A DNA stretch of 6,072 bases from Candidatus Cloacimonadota bacterium (GCA_030668345.1 DAOUUD010000110.1:1-6072), one strand, 5' to 3'; positions 1 to 5,507 are shown, counted from the stretch's first letter. The notes: a model not told the origin generated them from the sequence alone. A program made the numbers and translations.

Positions 1-617
1 ATATCAAGGATCTTGGTCACGAACTGGAGCAGAGTAAATACATTAAAATATTCACCATCGAAGAGGGGAATTATACGCTGCGTAAGATCGATTCCTGGAA
101 GCATGAGAAACTGGTGGTGCTGGTTTATAATTTCCTCGATCTGCTGGCGCATCACCGCTCCAAAAGCCAGATACTGAAAGAGACCATTCCCGATGAACAG
201 GCGCTGAGAGGCTTCACCAAGCACTGGTTCCTGCATTCCACCTTCTATGAAACTTTGAAGCTCATTGCCAAACAAGGTGCCAAGGTGATCATCACTACAG
301 ATCATGGTTCGATACGTGTGAACCGGGCCAGCCAATTGACCGGAGATAGAGAGACCACCACCACAGTTCGCTACAAGCAGGGACGTAATCTTTCCAGTAA
401 CAATAAACACGCACATTATATTAAAGATCCAGAGGAGTACGGTCTTCCCAGCCGCGGTCTGGTCGATAACTATGTTCTGGCAAAAGATGATTACTATTTC
501 GTTTATCCCAACTCTTTCCATCAGTATATGAAGCAGTACAATGGTACTTTCCAGCATGGCGGTATTTCCATGGAAGAAATAATCCTGCCATTGGCTGTTT
601 GTAAACCGAAAGGATAG
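1..617 (+). CDS. porX: PorX-type response regulator, C-terminal PglZ phosphatase-fold part (5' truncated)
   Basis: The reading frame is open from base 3 to a TAG at 615-617, immediately followed by TGA, so about 204 C-terminal residues are visible. The real start and the expected N-terminal receiver domain lie outside the window; the GTG at 114 is internal. Visible marks of the alkaline-phosphatase-superfamily PglZ domain are TTDHGS (Asp-His at 300-305, metal ligands), GDRETTTT followed by RYKQGRNL (from 342), and a late QHGGxSxEE (His at 555-557). The GDRxTTT...RYKxGxNL signature is what I associate with PorX rather than with other PglZ proteins. In Bacteroidota PorX is the cytoplasmic partner of PorY, acts on oligonucleotides and controls type IX secretion; whether this organism has that system cannot be seen. 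The neighbouring tsaE fits a porX-tsaE arrangement. G+C is visibly higher than in the genes after 1400. Confidence 0.88.
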   Translation, partial: IKDLGHELEQSKYIKIFTIEEGNYTLRKIDSWKHEKLVVLVYNFLDLLAHHRSKSQILKETIPDEQALRGFTKHWFLHSTFYETLKLIAKQGAKVIITTDHGSIRVNRASQLTGDRETTTTVRYKQGRNLSSNNKHAHYIKDPEEYGLPSRGLVDNYVLAKDDYYFVYPNSFHQYMKQYNGTFQHGGISMEEIILPLAVCKPKG

Positions 618-633
618 TGAAATTTAATGGGAA

Positions 634-656
634 GGTTCAGGTTACAGACCTGAACC
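634..656. repeat. GGTTC/GAACC hairpin between porX and tsaE
   Basis: A perfect 8-base inverted repeat, GGTTCAGG (634-641) and CCTGAACC (649-656), surrounds a 7-base loop. No T-run follows, so it does not look like a classical terminator. It ends 12 bases before the tsaE ATG, where no Shine-Dalgarno sequence is visible, so it could affect tsaE translation. Its ends match the two hairpins at 5587-5611 and 5626-5650, which suggests a dispersed palindrome family. Confidence 0.8.
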
Positions 657-668
657 AACTTCAATATT

Positions 669-1121
669 ATGGAATATTCAAAAGAATTTAAGATAATTTC
701 AAAAGAAGATACAAAAACTTTAGCCAGAAGAATAGCATCACATCTGCAACTGGGAGATGTGGTTGCGCTTTACGGCGAACTGGGAACAGGCAAGACGTTC
801 TTTACTCAAAAGCTTTGTACTTTTCTGGGAGTTACGGAAAATGTGAGCAGTCCCGGTTATGTTTTGATGAATGAATACACAGGCAGATTTCCCATCTGCC
901 ACCTTGATCTTTATAGATTAGATTCGTATGAAGAAGTGCTGGAATTAGGGCTTCATGACATCTTTGAACAAAATCTGACGATCATAGAATGGGCGGAAAA
1001 AGCAGAATTATTACTACCGGAAAAAGTTATCCATATCCGGTTTGAGTTTGCAGATCCCTATCGCATCGTGAAAATTCAAAGTTATAAAAATCTGTCTCTT
1101 GGAGAATCCCTATCTAAGTAG
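669..1121 (+). CDS. tsaE: tRNA threonylcarbamoyladenosine biosynthesis ATPase TsaE
   Basis: The 150-residue product has the usual length and motif order of TsaE: Walker A GELGTGKT at residues 36-43, an SSPG segment at 60-63 (most relatives have SSPT), N-E-Y at 68-70, HLDLYRL at 78-84, and IEWAE at 106-110. TsaE is the cytoplasmic ATPase that works with TsaB and TsaD to place threonylcarbamoyl on A37 of ANN-decoding tRNAs. The Gly in place of Thr at 63 is unusual but sits beside, not in, the nucleotide-binding loop. The ATG at 669 gives the expected N-terminus, though no clear ribosome-binding site precedes it and a hairpin lies just upstream. It follows porX by 51 bases and could be co-transcribed. 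The last 12 bases overlap the convergent gene on the minus strand. Confidence 0.95.
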   Translation: MEYSKEFKIISKEDTKTLARRIASHLQLGDVVALYGELGTGKTFFTQKLCTFLGVTENVSSPGYVLMNEYTGRFPICHLDLYRLDSYEEVLELGLHDIFEQNLTIIEWAEKAELLLPEKVIHIRFEFADPYRIVKIQSYKNLSLGESLSK

Positions 1122-1403
1122 ATCATAAAGGATGATCAGCAGAAGCACGACAATAATTATATTGCCCCAGAGGATGCGGTTTTTAAGGTCTTCGATGAGT
1201 TTTCGGTTTTCCTGGATCTTATTCTCCAGGCGGATCAACATATGTTCCAATGAAGAGAATTTTTCAGCGATATGATCTATTTTCTTAACTTTGCGCATGT
1301 TCTCGAAATCTTTGATAAAGTGCTTGATCATATCAAAGAACAATTTGATTATACTGGCAAGGAATGGACTGCTTTTTTGCATTTCTCTATTATTTTTCTT
1401 CAT
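1110..1403 (-). CDS. small coiled-coil protein with a C-terminal membrane segment
   Basis: I do not recognise this 97-residue protein. The start is well supported: on the minus strand AAGGAGA (1415-1409) lies six bases before the ATG at 1403. An N-terminal amphipathic or hydrophobic stretch (residues 14-33) is followed by a basic region. A likely coiled coil at about 42-77 has I/L/F at heptad-like spacing (I42, I45, F49, L52, L56, L59, I63, I70, L73, I77). A strongly hydrophobic segment at about 80-93 lies almost at the C-terminus, so the protein is probably tail-anchored in the inner membrane with its coil in the cytoplasm. It converges on tsaE and overlaps its end by 12 bases, and no terminator is visible between them. 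It could be a structural or membrane-associated scaffold; no function is claimed. Confidence 0.75.
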   Translation of the reverse strand: MKKNNREMQKSSPFLASIIKLFFDMIKHFIKDFENMRKVKKIDHIAEKFSSLEHMLIRLENKIQENRKLIEDLKNRILWGNIIIVVLLLIILYDLLR

Positions 1404-1536
1404 TAGATTCTCCTTAAAAATTTCTATCTGTAAGCATTAACTTAAGCGGTTTATTTTGTGTCAATAAGTTTGTAGATGCGTAGCTCTAGTGCAGGCTATA
1501 GTTAAAATGAAATTAGTGTATAAATTTGTCTCAAAG

Positions 1537-1555
1537 CTGAGGCATATTGCCTCGG
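1537..1555. other. short hairpin GAGGCA/TGCCTC
   Basis: GAGGCA (1539-1544) and TGCCTC (1548-1553) pair perfectly around a 3-base TAT loop, extended by a T-G and a C-G pair. There is no T-run on either side, so a terminator role is not supported. It could be a small operator or an RNA stem in the leader region. Confidence 0.5.
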
Positions 1556-1607
1556 TCTGTTATTCCAATGGAAAGGAATTTAATTAAATATGATAAACAA
1601 ATTTGAT

Positions 1608-1697
1608 ATTTCTATTAGCTTAACATATTCAACAAATGAAAAATATCATTGGTAAAGTCGAGAATTTAATGATTTGTTCAATCTATGGAATAGAAAT
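1608..1697. repeat. imperfect long inverted repeat in the spacer
   Basis: ATTTCTATT (1608-1616) is the exact reverse complement of AATAGAAAT (1689-1697). Inside it, ATTCAACAAAT near 1627 is nearly complementary to ATTTGTTCAAT near 1672, with two mismatches. Together they could fold into a roughly 90-base interrupted stem. AT-rich sequence makes chance pairing fairly likely. Confidence 0.35.
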
Positions 1698-1736
1698 AGC
1701 TTCATCAAGTTGTCTTTAAAAAAGGTTATAAAAGGG

Positions 1737-1767
1737 TTGACATTAGATAATGAATAAAAAATTAATA
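1737..1767 (+). promoter_or_regulatory. weak sigma70-like promoter candidate for rfaE1
   Basis: A consensus TTGACA at 1737-1742 is followed by TTAATA at 1762-1767, but the 19-base spacer is longer than the usual 17. It would leave a leader of over 220 bases before rfaE1. Evidence is sequence match only, in an AT-rich background. Confidence 0.25.
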
Positions 1768-1998
1768 TCTGTTAATAGTAATTAATTACTAAATAAGAGA
1801 GGGGAATTGAATTGTTACAAAAATATCAATATCAGAGTTGCTGTTATTTCCCTTCCGGAACATCGATTGAATAGCTGGGATTATTAAGACGTATTTGAAA
1901 ATCTGAAATATTTTTGGAATTGAACGATAGTGTGTTCAGAGCTTACCTGTAAGTGACGGGGCGAAGCTGTATCAAATTATATAAAAGGACGATAGCTC

Positions 1999-2964
1999 AT
2001 GAAAGATTTAATAAGATACCTGAAGCAATTTAATAATAAAAAAATTGCTGTGATCGGTGACTTGATGCTTGATAAATATGTGTATGGTGAAGTTGAACGC
2101 ATATCACAGGAAGCTCCCATTCCCATTATCAGGGTAACCGATGAAAAGTATGCTCCCGGAGGAGCAGCGAATGTAGCTGCAAATATTTCAACTTTAGGTG
2201 GTGATGCCTTTCTCTTTGGGATAGTAGGGAATGATTACTACAAAGATATTCTTCTTGATAAACTTTATTCTCTGGAGATCAGTACAGATGGAATACTTAC
2301 CAATACCAAAAAAAATACAGTTCTGAAAACAAGAATAATAGGTCTGGAACAGCAGTTATTACGAATGGACAAAGAAAACATAGAATATATCGATGATCAA
2401 TTCGTTGAAAAGTTATTAACAAATTTGAAAGATGTAGACGATCTTTCGGCTATTATCATATCGGATTACGCCAAGGGAACAATTACAGAAGAGCTGTTAA
2501 AAGGAGTTAAAGAATTTGCACAGAAGAATAACATAATAATCATTGTCGATCCCAAACCAAAGCATCATTCCTGGTATAAAGGTGTTACGCTTATTACTCC
2601 CAATAGGAACGAATCTCAGAAGATAACTGGAATCACTATAGAAAACGAAGATAGTATCAAAGAAGCCGGCAAAAAATTACTGGGAGAATTGAGTTCAAAT
2701 ATAATTATTACTGCTGGCAATAAAGGTATGTATGTTTTTGAAAAGGGGAAGGAACCTGTTCATATCCCAGCGGTTGCAAAAGAAGTTTACGATGTCACGG
2801 GAGCCGGAGATACCGTTGTTGCCTCTTTGGCTTTAGCGCTCAGTTGTGAAGCCGGTTTATCTGATGCTGCTGTAATTTCCAATATTGCTGCCGGCATTAA
2901 AGTAGGAAAAATAGGAACTTCACCGGTACATATGGAAGAACTTCTGCAGAGTTTTGAAAAATAA
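1999..2964 (+). CDS. rfaE1: D-glycero-beta-D-manno-heptose-7-phosphate kinase (RfaE domain I, stand-alone)
   Basis: The 321-residue product is a complete PfkB/ribokinase-family kinase. It phosphorylates heptose 7-phosphate at C1 in the cytoplasmic ADP-heptose pathway for LPS inner core. Visible marks are GDLMLDKYVYGEVERIS at about 20-36 followed by EAPIP, which is the RfaE hallmark (Gln37 stands where Pro is usual), PGGAANVAAN at 53-62, a DPK segment followed by TPNRNE in the middle, and the anion-hole/catalytic DVTGAGDT at 265-272 with Asp271 as likely base. It ends where the first domain of the bifunctional E. coli HldE ends, so the adenylyltransferase (RfaE2) must be a separate gene elsewhere. 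AAAGGA at 1984-1989, nine bases before the ATG, supports the start. A repeat begins directly at the TAA stop, sharing its last base. It indicates a Gram-negative envelope with heptose. Confidence 0.95.
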   Translation: MKDLIRYLKQFNNKKIAVIGDLMLDKYVYGEVERISQEAPIPIIRVTDEKYAPGGAANVAANISTLGGDAFLFGIVGNDYYKDILLDKLYSLEISTDGILTNTKKNTVLKTRIIGLEQQLLRMDKENIEYIDDQFVEKLLTNLKDVDDLSAIIISDYAKGTITEELLKGVKEFAQKNNIIIIVDPKPKHHSWYKGVTLITPNRNESQKITGITIENEDSIKEAGKKLLGELSSNIIITAGNKGMYVFEKGKEPVHIPAVAKEVYDVTGAGDTVVASLALALSCEAGLSDAAVISNIAAGIKVGKIGTSPVHMEELLQSFEK

Positions 2965-3113
2965 ACTCACCCCCCGACCCCCTCTCTTCAAACACAAGAG
3001 AGGGAACATAAGAAAAGCAAGAAGAAAAATAACTCGATCTGTCAGGTTGATAAATATGAAAGATAAATTACCAGAATCAAAATTTGAGGATTTCTACCAT
3101 GAGTGCTCCCTTT
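2964..3113. repeat. long composite repeat, left copy (blocks A, B, C)
   Basis: This 150-base stretch recurs at 5359-5506 with about 95% identity by eye outside the first 15 bases. It comprises block A (AACTCACC then a hairpin of CCCTCTCTT 2980-2988 and AAGAGAGGG 2996-3004), purine-rich block B (3011-3027), and block C (about 3031-3113), which carries an ATG-initiated mini-frame from 3056. It starts on the last base of the rfaE1 stop. The two copies bracket both nucleotidyltransferase operons in the same orientation. The 413 bases between rfaE1 and the next gene consist largely of such repeat blocks, and I see no normal gene there. Confidence 0.85.
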
Positions 3114-3135
3114 TAACAAAATGGAAAGATAGAAA
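3107..3135. repeat. 29-base direct repeat (block D), copy 1
   Basis: A block beginning TCCCTTTTAACAAAATGG is repeated identically at 3308-3336, 201 bases downstream. This copy overlaps the end of block C and leads into hairpin block A at 3143. Confidence 0.85.
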
Positions 3136-3142
3136 TGAAAGG

Positions 3143-3184
3143 AACTCACCCCCCGACCCCCTCTCTTCAACACAATAGAGGGGG
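3143..3184. repeat. hairpin repeat block A, second copy
   Basis: AACTCACC plus a C-rich stretch leads into an 8-base stem, CCCCCTCT (3157-3164) and AGAGGGGG (3177-3184), with a 12-base loop. It matches the blocks at 2964, 4162 and 5359. The stem changes are mostly compensating: the copy at 2980-3004 has AAGAGAGGG opposite CCCTCTCTT. No T-run follows, so a terminator function is uncertain. Confidence 0.8.
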
Positions 3185-3232
3185 AGATAAAATCCTATCG
3201 TCTTTTTGAGAAACTCCTACAAGGGCAAACAA

Positions 3233-3276
3233 AGACCGTGTCCGGCGTAGCTCCATATTCAGAGCGAAGACGGAAG
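3233..3276 (+). repeat. GCGTAGC/GCGAAGAC hairpin element (block E), copy 1
   Basis: The sequence contains TGTCCGGCGTAGCTC (3239-3253) and GAGCGAAGACGGA (3262-3274), with GCTC (3250-3253) pairing with GAGC (3262-3265). The same frame, GTC..G.GCGTAGC then a variable small stem then GCGAAGAC.GA, is found on the opposite strand at 4173-4204. A reduced form is at 5508-5533. It is therefore a mobile-looking palindrome whose inner stem varies. Confidence 0.65.
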
Positions 3277-3307
3277 AATCTGATTGGAAAAGAGAATCCC
3301 TTGCTAT

Positions 3308-3336
3308 TCCCTTTTAACAAAATGGAAAGATAGAAA
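3308..3336. repeat. 29-base direct repeat (block D), copy 2
   Basis: Identical over 29 bases to 3107-3135. It is followed directly by the purine-rich block B (3332-3348) and then by the leader of the nucleotidyltransferase gene at 3378. Confidence 0.85.
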
Positions 3337-3348
3337 AGCAGGAAGAAA
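3332..3348. repeat. purine-rich block B, third occurrence
   Basis: AGAAAAGCAGGAAGAAA is identical to 5405-5421 and differs by one base from 3011-3027. Here it is joined to block D instead of block C, showing that the repeat blocks occur in different combinations. Confidence 0.7.
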
Positions 3349-3377
3349 AAAAGATCAGAGACTAAAGAAAAAAGAAA

Positions 3378-3944
3378 ATGAAACGGGAATTTCTTACAGA
3401 ATTAGATGTCTTAATTGATGTAGTTAATAAACTGAATTCACTTAACATAGATTACATGCTCACAGGTTCACTTGCCATGAATTATTATGCCGAACCTCGT
3501 ATGACCCGTGATCTTGATATAATTATTGAAATCTTTCCAAAAGACATTAACAGGATTATTGATAAGTTTCAGGAGGAATACTATATCTCTGAAAATTCTG
3601 TTAGGGAAGCTATAGACCAAGTAAGTTTTTTCAATATTATTCATAACCAGGCTATTATTAAGGTAGATTTCATAATAAGGAAAAAGGAAGAATATCGTAA
3701 AATGGAATTTGATAGAAAGCAAAAAATTATAATTCTTGGTAATGAGATCAATATTGTTTCAAAAGAAGACCTGATTATTTCCAAATTATATTGGGCAAAA
3801 GATTCCAGATCTGAGCAGCAAAAAAACGATATTATTAATTTACTTAATACTGGTTCCGATAAAAAATATTTATTAAAGTGGCTGGGAAAGCTTGATCATA
3901 TCACTTTCTTTAAGGAATTTATCGATGCAAGATACTTCGATTGA
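3378..3944 (+). CDS. nucleotidyltransferase-fold protein, toxin-like NTase 1
   Basis: The 188-residue product shows the minimal nucleotidyltransferase pattern: LTGSLAMNYY at 28-37 (the GS loop), MTRDLDIII at 42-50 with the metal-binding pair D45 and D47, and a third acidic residue in IIKVDFII (D97). A helical C-terminal half carries SKEDLIISKL (128-137) and a SEQQKNDI-type segment (145-152), typical of the AbiEii/DUF6036-like group. All three acidic residues are present, so activity is plausible. Relatives such as MenT and AbiEii toxins transfer nucleotides, some onto tRNA; the substrate here is unknown. The ATG at 3378 follows a purine-rich leader partly made of repeat block B, with no strong Shine-Dalgarno. 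Its end overlaps the next gene by 20 bases, so the two are translated together. I infer a toxin-antitoxin-like pair; a housekeeping role is not excluded. Confidence 0.85.
   Translation: MKREFLTELDVLIDVVNKLNSLNIDYMLTGSLAMNYYAEPRMTRDLDIIIEIFPKDINRIIDKFQEEYYISENSVREAIDQVSFFNIIHNQAIIKVDFIIRKKEEYRKMEFDRKQKIIILGNEINIVSKEDLIISKLYWAKDSRSEQQKNDIINLLNTGSDKKYLLKWLGKLDHITFFKEFIDARYFD
3912..3916 (+). promoter_or_regulatory. ribosome-binding site choosing the start at 3925
   Basis: AAGGA lies eight bases before the ATG at 3925 and inside the end of the preceding gene. The upstream in-frame ATG at 3892 has no comparable site, and the 11 extra residues it would add look like a shadow of the NTase frame. Confidence 0.65.
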
Positions 3945-4263
3945 AATACAAAAAATTTATCATGACCTGCTCATGTCCAAAACAGGTGAAGAGCGTTTTC
4001 TGATGGGTATTTCATTGTTTCAAATTTCAAGAGAACTGGTTCTGGCTTCTTTTCCTAAAGATCTAAGTGAAGAACAGAAACGAACCCTATTGATGAAGCG
4101 ATTTTATGGAAAAGAGATAGATGATGTAACTCAAAACTCCTGCTTTGAGAAAGATGAAAGGAACTCACCCCCTCGGTCTTCGCCAAGGCTACGCCCCGAC
4201 AGGCCGACCCCCTCTCTTCAATCCAATAGAGGGATGACGGAGAAGGAACATAAGGGCTTGTGA
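3925..4263 (+). CDS. small helical partner of NTase 1 with a repeat-encoded C-terminal tail
   Basis: The 112-residue frame has two unlike parts. Residues 1 to about 75 are charged and helical, with GEERFLMGISLF (21-32), a REL segment (36-38) and KRFYGKEI (58-65). I recall this pattern from small uncharacterised proteins encoded beside such NTases, and I infer an antitoxin-like or regulatory partner. From residue 80 to 112 the coding bases are an intergenic repeat (block A with a 32-base insert), giving a tail rich in Pro, Arg and Ser that looks foreign to the protein. The natural C-terminus has probably been replaced when the repeat arrived, and the stop TGA at 4261 is fortuitous. The start is fixed by AAGGA at 3912-3916; it overlaps the NTase gene by 20 bases. 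No DNA-binding helix-turn-helix is obvious. Confidence 0.7.
   Translation: MQDTSIEIQKIYHDLLMSKTGEERFLMGISLFQISRELVLASFPKDLSEEQKRTLLMKRFYGKEIDDVTQNSCFEKDERNSPPRSSPRLRPDRPTPSLQSNRGMTEKEHKGL
4162..4233. repeat. hairpin repeat block A, third copy, interrupted
   Basis: AACTCACCCCC (4162-4172) and CGACCCCCTCTCTTCAA (from 4205) match the block at 3143, but 32 extra bases separate them. The stem is CCCTCT (4210-4215) with AGAGGG (4228-4233). It lies wholly inside the reading frame of the gene at 3925. Downstream, GGAACATAAG (4245-4254) also matches the tail of the long repeats. Confidence 0.8.
4173..4204 (-). repeat. block E palindrome nested inside block A
   Basis: The 32 inserted bases read on the minus strand as TGTCGGGGCGTAGCC, two T, then GGCGAAGACCGA. 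This is the same layout as the element at 3233-3276 but with a shorter inner stem (GCC/GGC). The boundary is ambiguous by one C. It shows one repeat family inserted in another. Confidence 0.65.
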
Positions 4264-4277
4264 AAGAAATTAAAGGT

Positions 4278-4310
4278 AAAAAGTAGAACAGGCACTCCTG
4301 CCTGTTTAAA
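4278..4310. repeat. AACAGGCA/TGCCTGTT hairpin repeat, copy 1
   Basis: The 33 bases are identical to 5309-5341. An 8-base perfect stem, AACAGGCA (4287-4294) and TGCCTGTT (4299-4306), surrounds the loop CTCC. Only three T residues follow on the plus strand, but on the minus strand the stem is soon followed by five T. It could act as a weak terminator; it separates the two NTase operons. Confidence 0.85.
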
Positions 4311-4355
4311 GTAAAACAAACATCCTGAAAGTTACGGTGGATAAAAAAAATAAAG

Positions 4356-4640
4356 ATGAAAATAAAAATGAAAAATTTATTTTGGGATATGAATATATCT
4401 CAATCTGAAATTCAGATTCTTTTAGATGATAATGATTTGGATAACCCATTAACAACTTCATTATATGCAAGGATATTGTCTTCATTTAACTGGTATAAGA
4501 TTTTAGAACAATTAAACGAAAAACAATTGCATTCAGCTTTATCCGATGAAGTGATTAAAAAAATTAAATCAAAATGTTTACAGGAACGCTTCAAATACGC
4601 AAGAAGCATGTTATTTGAAAATGAAGAGATTAATCGATAA
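4356..4640 (+). CDS. small partner protein of the AbiEii-like NTase (antitoxin-like)
   Basis: The 94-residue product starts with a basic leader followed by LFWDMNISQSE (8-18). A helical body follows with a LYARILSSFNWYKI segment and a KIKSKCLQERF segment. FWD near the N-terminus plus a YARIL/NW segment is the pattern I recall from small proteins (DUF6922-like) encoded before AbiEii-type nucleotidyltransferases. Its stop TAA shares a base with the ATG of the next gene, so translation is coupled. I infer an antitoxin or inhibitor that must be made before its NTase. No helix-turn-helix is evident, unlike classical AbiEi. The start could instead be the ATG at 4368 (residue 5), since neither has a clear Shine-Dalgarno. 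Confidence 0.75.
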   Translation: MKIKMKNLFWDMNISQSEIQILLDDNDLDNPLTTSLYARILSSFNWYKILEQLNEKQLHSALSDEVIKKIKSKCLQERFKYARSMLFENEEINR

Positions 4641-5317
4641 TGAAATACTACACAGAAAAGCTTTATCCTTTTCAAGATAATATCATTCAGATCATTCAAT
4701 CATGTAAAACAAAATTCTATCTGACCGGTGGAACAGTTCTATGTAGAAAATATTTGCAGCATCGTTATTCGGACGATCTTGATTTTTTTGTAAATGCTGA
4801 TGCTAAATTTAGAGAGGATATCGGCAAAATCGAAGCAAAATTGTCTTTGAATGACATTAACTTCAGCGTTATTACTAAAGCTGATGATTTCGTTAGGTTC
4901 GTTACCACAAAAGAAAGTGAAATAAATTTGAAACTTGATTTTATTAATGATATCGATTATCATTATAATGGCTTTGAACAAGATATAAAATTGGGAAAAA
5001 TTGATAACATTCAAAACATCTTATCCAATAAAATATCCGCATTGCCCCGGCTCGAGATCAAAGACTTTGTTGATATTGCATTTATAGCTCATTCGTTTCC
5101 CTTTTCCTGGAAAAATCTTATAGATCAGGCAATAAAGAAAGATAGCTGGGTCAATCCTGTCGATATCTCAAAATTGTTTAATACAATCGATCCAAAATTA
5201 TTAAAATTGATCAAATGGAAGAATCCTGTTACAATCAATGAAATCACGAAAGATTTTCAAATCATTGCGAAAGATGTATTGATAGGAACGGATAATTCAT
5301 TGATTCAAAAAAAGTAG
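4640..5317 (+). CDS. AbiEii/AbiGii toxin-family nucleotidyltransferase (NTase 2)
   Basis: The 225-residue product has the AbiEii (DUF1814) signature: FYLTGGTVL at 26-34, RYSDDLDFF at 42-50 with metal ligands D46 and D48, a third acidic residue in LKLDFIND (D100), and the C-terminal segment LSNKISALPRLEIKDFVDIAFIAHSF (128-153), matching the family's NK-(6)-R-x3-KDxxD helix. The active site looks intact. Family members are toxins of abortive-infection and toxin-antitoxin systems that attach nucleotides to targets such as tRNA; the target here is not deducible. The ATG overlaps the partner's stop by one base. The TAG stop at 5315-5317 belongs to the 33-base hairpin repeat that starts at 5309, so the last two lysines and the stop are written by a repeat. 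Confidence 0.88.
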   Translation: MKYYTEKLYPFQDNIIQIIQSCKTKFYLTGGTVLCRKYLQHRYSDDLDFFVNADAKFREDIGKIEAKLSLNDINFSVITKADDFVRFVTTKESEINLKLDFINDIDYHYNGFEQDIKLGKIDNIQNILSNKISALPRLEIKDFVDIAFIAHSFPFSWKNLIDQAIKKDSWVNPVDISKLFNTIDPKLLKLIKWKNPVTINEITKDFQIIAKDVLIGTDNSLIQKK

Positions 5318-5341
5318 AACAGGCACTCCTGCCTGTTTAAA
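5309..5341. repeat. AACAGGCA/TGCCTGTT hairpin repeat, copy 2
   Basis: Identical over 33 bases to 4278-4310, with stem AACAGGCA (5318-5325) and TGCCTGTT (5330-5337). It overlaps the end of NTase 2 and supplies its stop. With copy 1 it brackets the second operon. The 376 bases from here to the lipoprotein gene contain this repeat, the right long repeat, a reduced block E and two hairpins, and no convincing gene. Confidence 0.85.
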
Positions 5342-5358
5342 AGAAAAAAGCAGAAAGG

Positions 5359-5506
5359 AACTCACCCTACTGTCCCTCTCTTCAAACACAATAGAGGGAA
5401 CATAAGAAAAGCAGGAAGAAAGTAACTCGATCTGTCAGGTTGATAAATATGAAAGATAAATTGTCAGAATCAAAATTTGAGGATTTCTACCATGAGTGCT
5501 CCCTTT
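5359..5506. repeat. long composite repeat, right copy (blocks A, B, C)
   Basis: This matches 2964-3113 in block order and orientation. The hairpin is CCCTCT (5374-5379) with AGAGGG (5393-5398); block B is at 5405-5421; block C follows and ends in CCCTTT. By eye about six differences fall between the hairpin and the end; the C-rich part before the hairpin has diverged more. The mini-frame with ATG at 5449 is kept and here closes after 19 codons at 5506-5508. Confidence 0.85.
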
Positions 5507-5507
5507 A

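Larger units (their letters stand above)
1404..1998. other. gene-poor AT-rich spacer between divergent genes
   Basis: These 595 bases separate the minus-strand membrane-protein gene from rfaE1. I find no open frame with convincing coding character; the longest small candidate (ATG at 1590, 21 codons) lacks a suitable ribosome-binding site. The stretch contains the minus-strand Shine-Dalgarno (1409-1415), a hairpin at 1537-1555, an imperfect long inverted repeat at 1608-1697, and a weak promoter candidate at 1737. At the 3' end is the rfaE1 ribosome-binding site AAAGGA (1984-1989). It should carry promoters for both flanking genes, since they diverge. Confidence 0.6.

Noticed and set aside
1590..1655. 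21-codon open frame in the spacer
   Set aside because: It is short, has no properly spaced Shine-Dalgarno, and its composition is like the surrounding noncoding sequence.
1894..1916. Bacteroidota-type promoter (TTTG then TAnnTTTG) before rfaE1
   Set aside because: TATTTTTG at 1909-1916 fits the -7 element, but the only TTTG nearby is 11 bases upstream instead of about 20.
2954..3055. Upstream part of a 74-codon open frame across the rfaE1 end and the left repeat
   Set aside because: It begins inside rfaE1 in another frame and is made of repeat blocks; only the mini-frame from 3056 is worth noting.
2964..3184. CRISPR-like array of repeated C-rich blocks
   Set aside because: Spacing is irregular, the copies are themselves hairpins in different contexts, and there are no uniform spacers or cas genes.
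3468..3722. Minus-strand open frame opposite NTase 1
   Set aside because: It is a shadow of the NTase gene, which has clear catalytic motifs on the plus strand.
4412..5014. Two minus-strand open frames (4412-4699 and 4739-5014)
   Set aside because: Both lie opposite the partner and NTase 2 genes, have no ribosome-binding support and no recognisable domain.
2964..5506. Insertion sequence or transposon ends
   Set aside because: No transposase gene, terminal inverted repeats or target duplication could be found; the flanking long repeats are direct.
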